Assembly: GCA_018335765.1 (NCBI GenBank)
Contig: JAGXRU010000177.1
Location: forward strand, 1 to 7,813
Direction: 5' to 3'
Source of the DNA: Alkaliphilus sp.
GTDB taxonomy: Bacteria; Bacillota; Clostridia; Peptostreptococcales; Thermotaleaceae
Length of the DNA stretch: 7,813 nt
Below the pieces are notes generated by a model, which was not told the origin of the DNA, did not search any database, and saw only the letters and a list, made by a program, of their open reading frames with translations. Shown here piece after piece: positions 1 through 5,349 of this stretch. Positions within the stretch are counted from its first letter, which is position 1; the number at the start of each line of letters is the position of its first letter. Position numbers and translations under genes: made by a program.

Positions 1-288
1 AACAACCGTCCGCTCGTCCTCACGACTGCGCAAACGTCCAACCAAGCCAACCTCCTCTAATTTTTTCAGCAGTGGCGTAAGCGTCCCCGAATCAAGGTAT
101 AGAGTATCTCCAAGCTCTGACACAGTGACATTATCCTTTTCCCACAGACTGAGCATTGCGATATATCCTGTATAGGTAAGTCCTAAAGGTGCAAGAATTG
201 GCTTGTATTTTTTGATAATCTCCTTAGAGCAGACATACAATGCAAAGCAAAGCTGGTTGTCAAGCCTTAATAACCGATCTGTATTCAT
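1..288 (-). CDS. ohrR: OhrR-like MarR-family organic peroxide-sensing repressor, partial
   Basis: These are the N-terminal 96 residues of a MarR-family winged-helix repressor; the 3' end lies beyond the left window edge. The protein closely follows Bacillus OhrR as I recall it. It has LDNQLCFALY with the peroxide-sensing cysteine at residue 14, tyrosines at 28 and 39 matching the pair that hydrogen-bonds the oxidised cysteine, and the LYLDSGTLTPLLKKLE recognition-helix region at about residues 63-78. The wing begins at REDERTVV, where the window cuts it. The ATG at 288 is preceded by a GAGAGGTG ribosome binding site. In the family, oxidation of the Cys by organic hydroperoxides releases DNA and derepresses the target. 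No second Cys at the usual two-Cys position is visible because the C terminus is missing. The gene is divergent from a peroxidase gene and shares AATTG-N4-CAATT sites with it, so that peroxidase is the likely target. Confidence 0.9.
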   Translation of the reverse strand, partial: MNTDRLLRLDNQLCFALYVCSKEIIKKYKPILAPLGLTYTGYIAMLSLWEKDNVTVSELGDTLYLDSGTLTPLLKKLEEVGLVGRLRSREDERTVV

Positions 289-305
289 AAAACACCTCTC
301 AATTA

Positions 306-319
306 AATTGATTTCAATT
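306..319. promoter_or_regulatory. Probable OhrR operator 1 (ohrR side)
   Basis: AATTGATTTCAATT is an inverted repeat of form AATTG-N4-CAATT (six-base arms AATTGA/TCAATT) lying 18 bp upstream of the ohrR start and overlapping its likely -10 box. The same form recurs at 390-403 near the peroxidase gene. The Bacillus ohrA operator, as I recall it, contains AATTG-TATA-CAATT with the same spacing. Autoregulation of ohrR is inferred. Confidence 0.65.
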
Positions 320-350
320 ATATTTTGCAACATCTTTTTGAAAATGTCAA
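317..350 (-). promoter_or_regulatory. Probable ohrR promoter
   Basis: On the minus strand a perfect TATAAT lies at 322-317 and a perfect TTGACA at 350-345, but the 22-bp gap between them is too long for one ordinary promoter. TTGACA could instead pair with CAAAAT (327-322) at 17 bp, or TATAAT could use the weak TTTTCA upstream at 16 bp. In either case operator 1 covers the -10/start region. Confidence 0.45.
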
Positions 351-358
351 GAATAGTA

Positions 359-387
359 TTGTCATACTTATTTTTATTGAGTATAAT
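359..387 (+). promoter_or_regulatory. Promoter of the glutathione peroxidase gene
   Basis: TTGTCA (359-364) and TATAAT (382-387) are separated by exactly 17 bp, giving a good housekeeping-sigma promoter with an expected start near 394. The 20-bp palindrome 387-406 touches the -10 box and covers the start point, a typical repressor position. Confidence 0.75.
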
Positions 388-406
388 TAAATTGTGATCA
401 ATTTAA
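387..406. promoter_or_regulatory. Probable OhrR operator 2 (gpx side)
   Basis: TTAAATTG-TGAT-CAATTTAA is a perfect 8-bp inverted repeat with a 4-bp centre. Its core AATTG-N4-CAATT (390-403) matches operator 1; the two centres are 84 bp apart. It overlaps the -10 end and expected start site of the peroxidase promoter, so binding should block transcription. Assignment to OhrR rests on the adjacent gene and on similarity to the remembered Bacillus operator. Confidence 0.7.
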
Positions 407-428
407 GTGACAGGAAGGAAAAAGCGTG

Positions 429-908
429 ATGAGTTTGTATGAAATCAGAGTGCGGGATATGGACAACAAAGAGGTTGAACTTTCCGAATATGGTGGAAAA
501 GTGTTGCTAATCGTCAACACTGCCACAAATTGTGGATTTACACCCCAGTATGAGGGCTTACAGGATCTATACGAAAAATATGCAGACAGTGGATTTATGA
601 TCCTTGACTTTCCATGCAACCAATTCGCTGAACAAGCCCCCGGCACCGCAGTGGAAATTCACAGCTTTTGCACTGGCCGTTTCGGCATAACCTTTCCGCA
701 GTTTGCAAAAATTGATGTGAACGGTGAAAATGAAAGCCCACTCTATACTTTTCTAAAAAAGCAAAAGAGCGGTCTTTTAGGTGACGCGATCAAATGGAAC
801 TTTACCAAGTTTCTTGTTGATCGCAACGGAAATATAGTAGAGCGTTATGCTCCTACCAGCAAACCGGAGGGACTTGATAAGGACATCGCAAAGCTGTTGG
901 TGGTATAA
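429..908 (+). CDS. gpx: Cysteine-type glutathione peroxidase (probably thioredoxin-dependent)
   Basis: This 159-residue protein has the full length of a bacterial GPx and the thioredoxin fold of the family. It reduces hydroperoxides in the cytoplasm. The peroxidatic residue is Cys35 in NTATNCGFT, encoded by TGT (531-533), not a selenocysteine TGA. The rest of the catalytic set is present: Gln69 in FPCNQFAEQAPG and Trp123-Asn124 in KWNF. Cys81 in SFCTGRFG sits where thioredoxin-using members keep their resolving cysteine, so thioredoxin rather than glutathione is the likely reductant (inference). The ATG at 429 is preferred, with an AGGAAGGA ribosome binding site 9 nt upstream and the usual MSLY start; an in-frame GTG at 426 is possible. 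It has its own promoter and a likely OhrR operator, and it is divergent from ohrR and convergent with ptsH. Confidence 0.93.
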   Translation: MSLYEIRVRDMDNKEVELSEYGGKVLLIVNTATNCGFTPQYEGLQDLYEKYADSGFMILDFPCNQFAEQAPGTAVEIHSFCTGRFGITFPQFAKIDVNGENESPLYTFLKKQKSGLLGDAIKWNFTKFLVDRNGNIVERYAPTSKPEGLDKDIAKLLVV

Positions 909-951
909 TAAAATGACAACATATATAAAACGGAAAATACCTGCTCTGCCA

Positions 952-985
952 AAATTAAATAAGGGCTTTGCCCGTCATTCAATTT
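952..985. terminator. Hairpin between convergent gpx and ptsH, likely shared terminator
   Basis: A GGGC-TTT-GCCC core (963-973) is extended by interrupted AT pairing (952-956 with 981-985, 958-960 with 977-979). Read on the minus strand the stem is followed by TTATTTAATTTT, a passable U-rich tail for the end of the fru-ptsH transcript. On the plus strand the tail is weaker. The position between two converging genes fits termination of both. Confidence 0.5.
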
Positions 986-1052
986 AGTTATATTAGGCTT
1001 GAACAGAGGGATTGTAGCATCTTCCATATTCTAGCATCCCAGCACTTCTACT

Positions 1053-1316
1053 CTACTCTCCAAAGTTTGATTCAAATAGTACTACGATGCCTTCGAGGGC
1101 TTCGTGTTCGTCAACTCCTTCTGCGATGATATCTACTTCAGAACCCATTGATAATCCCATGGACATAATACCCATAATACTTTTTGCATTTATTTCATGG
1201 GTACCATGTGCCAAGCTTATATGACTTTTGTATTTAGAAGCTTCTTTAACAATCAATGTAGCCGGTCTGGCATGTAACCCTGTAGGATTATTTATAGTTA
1301 TTGTCTTTTTTACCAT
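1053..1316 (-). CDS. ptsH: Phosphocarrier protein HPr
   Basis: This 87-residue protein has the exact size and layout of HPr, the small cytoplasmic protein that carries phosphate from Enzyme I to the EIIA domains of sugar phosphotransferase systems. His15 in NPTGLHARPA is the phosphorylated catalytic residue. Ser46 in AKSIMGIMS is the HPr-kinase site that links HPr to CcpA-type catabolite control in Bacillota. The start at 1316 follows a strong AGGGAGGA ribosome binding site. It is the last gene of the fructose operon, 66 bp after the EIIBC gene, with a large hairpin in that gap. No Enzyme I gene follows before the convergent gpx. It may be the general HPr of the cell or one dedicated to fructose uptake; with both His15 and Ser46 intact, a general role is plausible. 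Confidence 0.95.
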   Translation of the reverse strand: MVKKTITINNPTGLHARPATLIVKEASKYKSHISLAHGTHEINAKSIMGIMSMGLSMGSEVDIIAEGVDEHEALEGIVVLFESNFGE

Positions 1317-1339
1317 TTTTTAGTTCCTCCCTCTTTACA

Positions 1340-1376
1340 GAACAACAGAATAGGGATTTTCCCTATTCTGTTGTTC
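1340..1376 (-). other. 17-bp perfect intercistronic hairpin between EIIBC gene and ptsH
   Basis: Positions 1340-1356 and 1360-1376 are perfectly complementary over 17 bp, with a 3-base loop. In the fru mRNA the hairpin begins 6 nt after the EIIBC stop codon and ends about 8 nt before the ptsH ribosome binding site. The sequence following the stem on the minus strand (TGTAAAGAGGG) has no U-run, so it is not a standard intrinsic terminator. A role in 3'-end protection, processing or differential expression of ptsH is inference. Confidence 0.75.
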
Positions 1377-1382
1377 CAGCAA

Positions 1383-2774
1383 TTATATTTTTTGTCTAGC
1401 TTCAACCTTTACACTACCTGTTATGTTTTTCTTTAATAAGCCTACCATCAAAGCAGTAACGATGGTGCCTGCTAAAATTGCAACCACATACCCACCCAGA
1501 TTGTCTACTGCATTGGGTATCGGCAGTACGAAAATTCCTCCGTGTGGAGCTCTTAGGCTAGCCCCAAATACCATAGAAAGCGCTCCGGCTACAGCTGACC
1601 CCGTCATAATAGAAGGTATTACCCTCAACGGATCTGAAGCTGCAAATGGAATGGCTCCTTCTGTAATAAATGATATGCCCATTACCCAAGCCGCTTTGCC
1701 AGCTTCAATCTCTCCTTGCGAAAATTTGTTTTTATATAATACTGTCGCTAAAGCCAGTCCTAATGGTGGCGTCATACCTGCAGCCATTACAGCAGCTTGT
1801 GGTTCGAAAACATTAGCACCCAGCAGACCCACCGCAAATGTGTATGCTGTTTTATTAATGGGACCACCCATGTCAAATGCCATCATAGCACCTAATATAG
1901 CTCCAAACAACAATGCATTTGTGCCGCTTAAGCTTTGAAGCCAAGCAGTCATAACATCCATTAGTCCTTTCATCGGTCTGCCAATTACATAGATCATCAA
2001 TAATCCAACGAATAGAGAAGATAATAGCGGTAAAATCAGAATCGGTTTCAATCCTTGAAGTCCTTTTGGTAACTTGATATTCTTTTTTAAAAAATCAACG
2101 GTATAACCTGCAATAAGTCCTGCTATTAATCCTCCTAAGAATCCTGCACCAACCTGAGCAGCCAATGAACCACCAATCAAACCCGGAGCCAAACCAGGTC
2201 TATCCGCAATTGAGAATGCTATATACCCTGATAGAATCGGTATCATCAATGCAAAGGCTGAACCTCCACCTATTTGCATCAAAGCCGCAGCCAAGGTGCC
2301 TTCTTCTTTAAATGCCTCTATACCAAATATAAAGGATAATGCAATAGCTATACCTCCAGCTACTACCAAAGGCAGCATAAAGGATACCCCAGTCATTAAA
2401 TGTTTAAATATGCCGGTTCTTTCCTCACTTCTTTGCTGCTTAATTTCTTCTACTTTCCTCATGTAATTCTTTTTCTCCAGCTTTAATGCTCTTTCAATCA
2501 CTTCCTTAGGCGACTTGATAGCTTCTGAAACAGAAATTTCCAATACAGGCTTTCCTTCGAATCTTTCCTTGGATACATTTGCACCTGCTGCAATAATCAC
2601 AGCATGAGCCTCAGCAATATCCTTTTCAGAAAGTTCATTCTCTACACCAATAGAGCCCTGTGTTTCGACTTTAATCTCAACACCTTTTCCCTTGGCCGCA
2701 TTTTCCAATGCTTCTGCCGCCATATAGGTATGGGCTATACCTGTAGGGCATGAGGTAACAGCTACTAATTTCAT
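1383..2774 (-). CDS. fruA: PTS fructose-specific EIIBC component
   Basis: This 463-residue membrane permease imports fructose and phosphorylates it to fructose 1-phosphate. The N-terminal EIIB domain (about residues 1-100) has the phosphocysteine Cys9 in VTSCPTGIAHT. A charged linker (about 100-120) leads to the EIIC domain (about 121-450), which has many hydrophobic segments. EIIC landmarks of the fructose/mannitol superfamily are DRPGLAPG (191-198), FDMGGPINK (300-308), ITEGAIPFA with Glu372 (370-378) and APHGG (409-413). EIIA is encoded separately just upstream, so this is the IIA + IIBC arrangement, not a fused IIABC. The start at 2774 follows AAGGGGGA, 17 bp after the EIIA stop. Specificity is assigned as fructose from the EIIB/EIIC family motifs and the neighbouring fruK. 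A related 1-phosphate-forming hexose is less likely. Confidence 0.95.
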   Translation of the reverse strand: MKLVAVTSCPTGIAHTYMAAEALENAAKGKGVEIKVETQGSIGVENELSEKDIAEAHAVIIAAGANVSKERFEGKPVLEISVSEAIKSPKEVIERALKLEKKNYMRKVEEIKQQRSEERTGIFKHLMTGVSFMLPLVVAGGIAIALSFIFGIEAFKEEGTLAAALMQIGGGSAFALMIPILSGYIAFSIADRPGLAPGLIGGSLAAQVGAGFLGGLIAGLIAGYTVDFLKKNIKLPKGLQGLKPILILPLLSSLFVGLLMIYVIGRPMKGLMDVMTAWLQSLSGTNALLFGAILGAMMAFDMGGPINKTAYTFAVGLLGANVFEPQAAVMAAGMTPPLGLALATVLYKNKFSQGEIEAGKAAWVMGISFITEGAIPFAASDPLRVIPSIMTGSAVAGALSMVFGASLRAPHGGIFVLPIPNAVDNLGGYVVAILAGTIVTALMVGLLKKNITGSVKVEARQKI

Positions 2775-2791
2775 AAAGATCCCCCTTTTTT

Positions 2792-3235
2792 TTATATAAA
2801 CACCTTGTATACTTCTTCGGTGCTTTCAGCTTTCATCAACTGTTCTCTGACCTCTTGATTCATTAACCTCCTCGACAACTGGCTCAACGCCTTTAAGTGC
2901 TCGTTAGCTGAGTCCTCAGGTACTGCGATCAAAAAGAAAATATAACTCGGTTGTTCGTCTAAAGATTCAAAATCAATGCCTTTTATTGATTTTCCGAAAA
3001 CAATACTTGGTTTTACAACGGTATTTGACTTGCCATGGGGTATGCCAATTCCCATTCCTACTCCGGTACTGGCAATTGCTTCCCTGTCCATGACCGCTTT
3101 TAATATAGCCTTCTTTGATAAAACAAAGCCCTCATAAACCAACATATCTATCATTTCATTAATAACACCGGCTTTGTCATTGGCTTTTAAGTCTAGGTTC
3201 ATTAATTTTTCATTCAACATATCTGTAATTTTCAT
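2792..3235 (-). CDS. PTS fructose-type EIIA component
   Basis: This 147-residue cytoplasmic protein of the EIIA fructose/mannitol (PtsN-like) family receives phosphate from HPr and passes it to Cys9 of the EIIB domain encoded next. The active-site histidine is His67 in the family motif GIGIPHGKS (62-70). Length and motif placement match a stand-alone EIIA-Fru domain with nothing fused to it. The start at 3235 has AGAGAGGATG upstream, only 14 bp after the fruK stop, so translation is probably coupled. PtsN-type regulatory EIIA proteins share the fold, but the position between fruK and the EIIBC gene argues for a transport role. I leave the symbol blank because naming of this subunit varies. 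Confidence 0.92.
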   Translation of the reverse strand: MKITDMLNEKLMNLDLKANDKAGVINEMIDMLVYEGFVLSKKAILKAVMDREAIASTGVGMGIGIPHGKSNTVVKPSIVFGKSIKGIDFESLDEQPSYIFFLIAVPEDSANEHLKALSQLSRRLMNQEVREQLMKAESTEEVYKVFI

Positions 3236-3249
3236 TTATTTCATCCTCT

Positions 3250-4179
3250 CTATCCTATTTCCCTAATTTTTACTTTGCCGGACATATTTTTAACCTCTTC
3301 TATGTTATGAATAATGCTGCCACTGCTTACTGTCAGCGCTGCTGCCGCAACTGATAAACCCAATGTTTCTTCAATATCCATACCTTGGTGTATTCCATAG
3401 GCAAATACAGCCACCATGGTATCTCCTGCCCCAACGGTATTTTTTACTCTGACTTGGATCACATCAGCTTTTAGAATCTTTCTTTCTGATGCTAATATAA
3501 CCCCATCTGCACCCATCGATACCACAACCAATTTTATCCCCTGTTCAAGGAGATTTTTGCAATGTCTTATTATCTCCTGTTCATTTCTTATTTTTACACC
3601 AAAAGCATCTTCTAATTCATGGATGTTTGGCTTGATCATGTAAGGAACCCCTTTAATGGCTTCCAATAATGCCGATCCATTCGTATCCACAATAGTTTTG
3701 CATTTATTAGCCTTGGCGATTTTCACAAAACCCTTGTAAATATCATTGGAAATATTTTGAGGAATACTTCCTGAAAAAACCATTACACTACTTACTTCTG
3801 CAGTTTCTTTAATTTTCTCAGAAAGCTTTTGTACAAAGATATCAGCAATTTCTTCGCCTTGATCATTTATATCAGTTATTTCCCTTGTACGAGTATCTAC
3901 AATTTTTACGTTTGTTCTTGTGTCTTTATCTGTCCATATAAAATCCGATGCAATACTTAAATTTCTTAGCCTGCTATTAATCCATTTCCCGGTTTGACCT
4001 CCAAGAAATCCTGTGCAGAGGGTTTCTCCACCCAGGCTGTTTACTGCCTTTGATACATTGATGCCCTTCCCCCCCGCTTCCATTTCTGTTTTTATAATCC
4101 GATTTACTTGACCAGGGGTAAAATTTTCTATTTCAATGGTTTTATCTACTGCTGCATTTAACGTAACGGTTGTAATCAT
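3250..4179 (-). CDS. fruK: 1-phosphofructokinase (PfkB family)
   Basis: This 309-residue cytoplasmic sugar kinase uses ATP to convert fructose 1-phosphate into fructose 1,6-bisphosphate, feeding imported fructose into glycolysis. It shows the PfkB/ribokinase pattern: an N-terminal strand VTLNAAVDKTI, the substrate loop AGGKGINVSKA (35-45), SGSIP (136-140), KPNIHELE (183-190), and the C-terminal signature VGAGDTMVAVFAYG (249-262) with catalytic base Asp253. LacC-type tagatose-6-phosphate kinases look very similar; the surrounding fructose EII genes decide for FruK. The start at 4179 has a strong AAGGAGGAAG site. It lies 15 bp after the fruR stop and 14 bp before the EIIA start, clearly one operon. 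Confidence 0.94.
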   Translation of the reverse strand: MITTVTLNAAVDKTIEIENFTPGQVNRIIKTEMEAGGKGINVSKAVNSLGGETLCTGFLGGQTGKWINSRLRNLSIASDFIWTDKDTRTNVKIVDTRTREITDINDQGEEIADIFVQKLSEKIKETAEVSSVMVFSGSIPQNISNDIYKGFVKIAKANKCKTIVDTNGSALLEAIKGVPYMIKPNIHELEDAFGVKIRNEQEIIRHCKNLLEQGIKLVVVSMGADGVILASERKILKADVIQVRVKNTVGAGDTMVAVFAYGIHQGMDIEETLGLSVAAAALTVSSGSIIHNIEEVKNMSGKVKIREIG

Positions 4180-4194
4180 TTCTTCCTCCTTAAA

Positions 4195-4950
4195 CTAATA
4201 GAGAACCTCAACACCCTCCTGTCGAAATCTTTCAACAGTTTGCTTGTCAATATTAGTATCTGTTATGATTGCATCGATATCCTCTAGTTTTGCTATAGAT
4301 GCAAAGGATACTTTACCAAACTTACTATGGTCTGCCACAATGTATACTTCCTTTGCAGAACGAATCATAGTTTTTTTCGTGTGCGCTTCCAGTATATTTG
4401 GTGTTGTACATCCATCCTGTAGCGTAATACTGTTTGATCCTATGAAGGCTTTGTCTACCCTGAAATTTTGAATTATCATATCAGCAAAAGGTCCTACGAT
4501 TGCCAGTGTCTGTTTACGAGCATTGCCTCCAATGATAACTATTTCAATATCCTTATGCTTTGACAATTCTAATGCAATCAATATAGAATTTGTCAATACA
4601 GTTATATTTTTTGCCTTGATATGTTTAGCTATTTCCAAGGTTGTTGTTCCGGCATCAAGGATGATGGTATCATTATCTTCAATTAAAGCTGCTGCTTTTT
4701 CTCCGATGTATCGTTTCTCGTCAATATTTGATTCTTCTTTTTCTGCCATGGTAGCTTCAAACCCAGTGTGTTCCCATTTTACTGCCCCTCCATGGGTTCT
4801 TTTCAGAAGCCCTGCCTGTTCTAAATCCTGCAAATCTCTTCGAATAGTGGAATCAGATACTTTCAGACTTTCAGTTAATTCAATCACGGTTATTCTGTTT
4901 TTTCCTTCCAGTATTTCCAATATCCTAGATCTTCGTTCCTCAGCAAACAT
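4195..4950 (-). CDS. fruR: DeoR-family transcriptional regulator of the fructose operon
   Basis: This 251-residue regulator has the standard DeoR-family architecture. An N-terminal winged helix-turn-helix (about 6-56) has the recognition helix SDSTIRRDLQDLEQAG (32-47) and ends in RTHGGA. A C-terminal phosphosugar-binding DeoRC domain (about 76-233) carries DAGTTT (99-104). In the family, binding of a sugar phosphate, for FruR-type proteins usually fructose 1-phosphate, relieves repression. It is the first gene of the operon it most likely controls. The ATG at 4950 follows GCAGGAGGAAATAT, a near-ideal ribosome binding site. The likely binding sites are the three 20-bp repeats at 5121-5180, over the operon promoter, so negative autoregulation is expected. 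The effector is inferred from gene context. Confidence 0.93.
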   Translation of the reverse strand: MFAEERRSRILEILEGKNRITVIELTESLKVSDSTIRRDLQDLEQAGLLKRTHGGAVKWEHTGFEATMAEKEESNIDEKRYIGEKAAALIEDNDTIILDAGTTTLEIAKHIKAKNITVLTNSILIALELSKHKDIEIVIIGGNARKQTLAIVGPFADMIIQNFRVDKAFIGSNSITLQDGCTTPNILEAHTKKTMIRSAKEVYIVADHSKFGKVSFASIAKLEDIDAIITDTNIDKQTVERFRQEGVEVLY

Positions 4951-4979
4951 ATATTTCCTCCTGCAAAACCATAGTAAAG

Positions 4980-5109
4980 AAATTTCACTTGAAATTTTAT
5001 CTCAGCGGCGTTACTAATACTCCCGCTTCTATAAGCGGGAGATAAGTGCCGCCAAGCTTCGAAATAAGTGCAACTAGAGTTCAGGTGGACTAAAAACTCC
5101 ATCTGAACT
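4980..5109 (-). other. Structured 5' leader / candidate intergenic repeat element of the fru operon
   Basis: About 130 nt of the untranslated leader are packed with inverted repeats. In mRNA order there is a stem at 5109-5103/5084-5078 (7 bp), continuing after one mismatch with 5101-5098/5089-5086. Next is a perfect 9-bp stem, CTCCCGCTT with AAGCGGGAG (5041-5033/5028-5020), with a 4-nt loop, enclosed by GCGGC/GCCGC (5052-5048/5009-5005). A 7-bp AT stem (4997-4991/4986-4980) follows, just upstream of the fruR ribosome binding site. GAGATAA (minus strand 5003-4997) can also pair with TTATCTC (5045-5039), which would compete with the 9-bp stem. I cannot assign it to a known RNA family. It has the look of a dispersed clostridial intergenic element, a vague impression only. 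No convincing gene lies here. Confidence 0.6.
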
Positions 5110-5120
5110 AAGTTTTCTTT

Positions 5121-5180
5121 ATGATTGTTTTTGACTTTGTATGATTGTTTTTGACTTTGTATGATTGTTTCTGATTATAT
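5121..5180. promoter_or_regulatory. Triple 20-bp direct repeat, probable FruR operator
   Basis: Two identical 20-bp units (5121-5140, 5141-5160) are followed by a third matching 16 of 20 bases (5161-5180). All three begin ATGATTGTTT; on the transcribed strand the conserved core reads AAACAATCAT. The third unit includes the operon's -10 box, and the other two fall just downstream of the expected start, so occupancy should block transcription. The exact 20-bp period puts the sites on the same DNA face about two turns apart, consistent with a multimeric DeoR-family repressor. Confidence 0.7.
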
Positions 5181-5202
5181 CACCCATTGATTATTCTGTC
5201 AA
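5174..5202 (-). promoter_or_regulatory. Promoter of the fruR-fruK-EIIA-EIIBC-ptsH operon
   Basis: On the minus strand a perfect TTGACA (5202-5197) and a perfect TATAAT (5179-5174) are separated by exactly 17 bp, the full housekeeping-sigma consensus. The expected start is near 5167, giving a leader of about 215 nt before fruR. Such a strong promoter suits an operon held down by a repressor. Confidence 0.88.
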
Positions 5203-5258
5203 TTCAATTTTTTTGAATTATTTTTCTAATATTTATTGGTAGAAAGAACATTCTAACT

Positions 5259-5293
5259 AAATAGAAAAAGGGCTGATGATTACATGCCCTTTT
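5259..5293 (-). terminator. Rho-independent terminator of selO
   Basis: Read on the minus strand, AAAAGGGC (5293-5286), a 12-nt loop and GCCCTTTT (5273-5266) form a perfect 8-bp stem running into TTTTTCTATTT. It lies 57 bp past the selO stop and about 57 bp upstream of the fru operon -35 box, so it separates the two same-strand units. Confidence 0.85.
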
Positions 5294-5349
5294 ACTGTCA
5301 ATTATAATGATTTTTTTGATATTAGCTGGTTCTTCCCAATGCTTCTATA

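Noticed and set aside
203..397. A 64-codon plus-strand open frame over the start of ohrR and the ohrR-gpx gap.
   Set aside because: It is antisense to conserved ohrR codons and then crosses the promoters and operators; no ribosome binding site or family similarity.
531..533. Selenocysteine codon in the peroxidase active site.
   Set aside because: The catalytic codon is TGT (Cys), so no recoding is needed. The same holds for the SelO C terminus, where a Cys codon is used.
1340..1376. Intrinsic terminator ending the fru operon before ptsH.
   Set aside because: The stem is very strong, but on the transcribed strand it is followed by TGTAAAGAGGG, not a U-run, and ptsH has no clear promoter of its own in the gap.
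4890..5102. A 70-codon minus-strand open frame overlapping the start of fruR and the leader.
   Set aside because: It runs through the hairpin cluster and out of frame into fruR, has no good ribosome binding site and resembles no family I know. The inverted repeats explain the sequence better.
5121..5180. A short CRISPR-like array from three 20-bp repeats.
   Set aside because: The repeats are contiguous with no spacers, lie on a promoter and are not accompanied by cas genes.
5080..5260. A CcpA cre site near the fru promoter.
   Set aside because: Reading both strands I found no sequence with the central CG and flanking pattern of a cre site in the promoter region.
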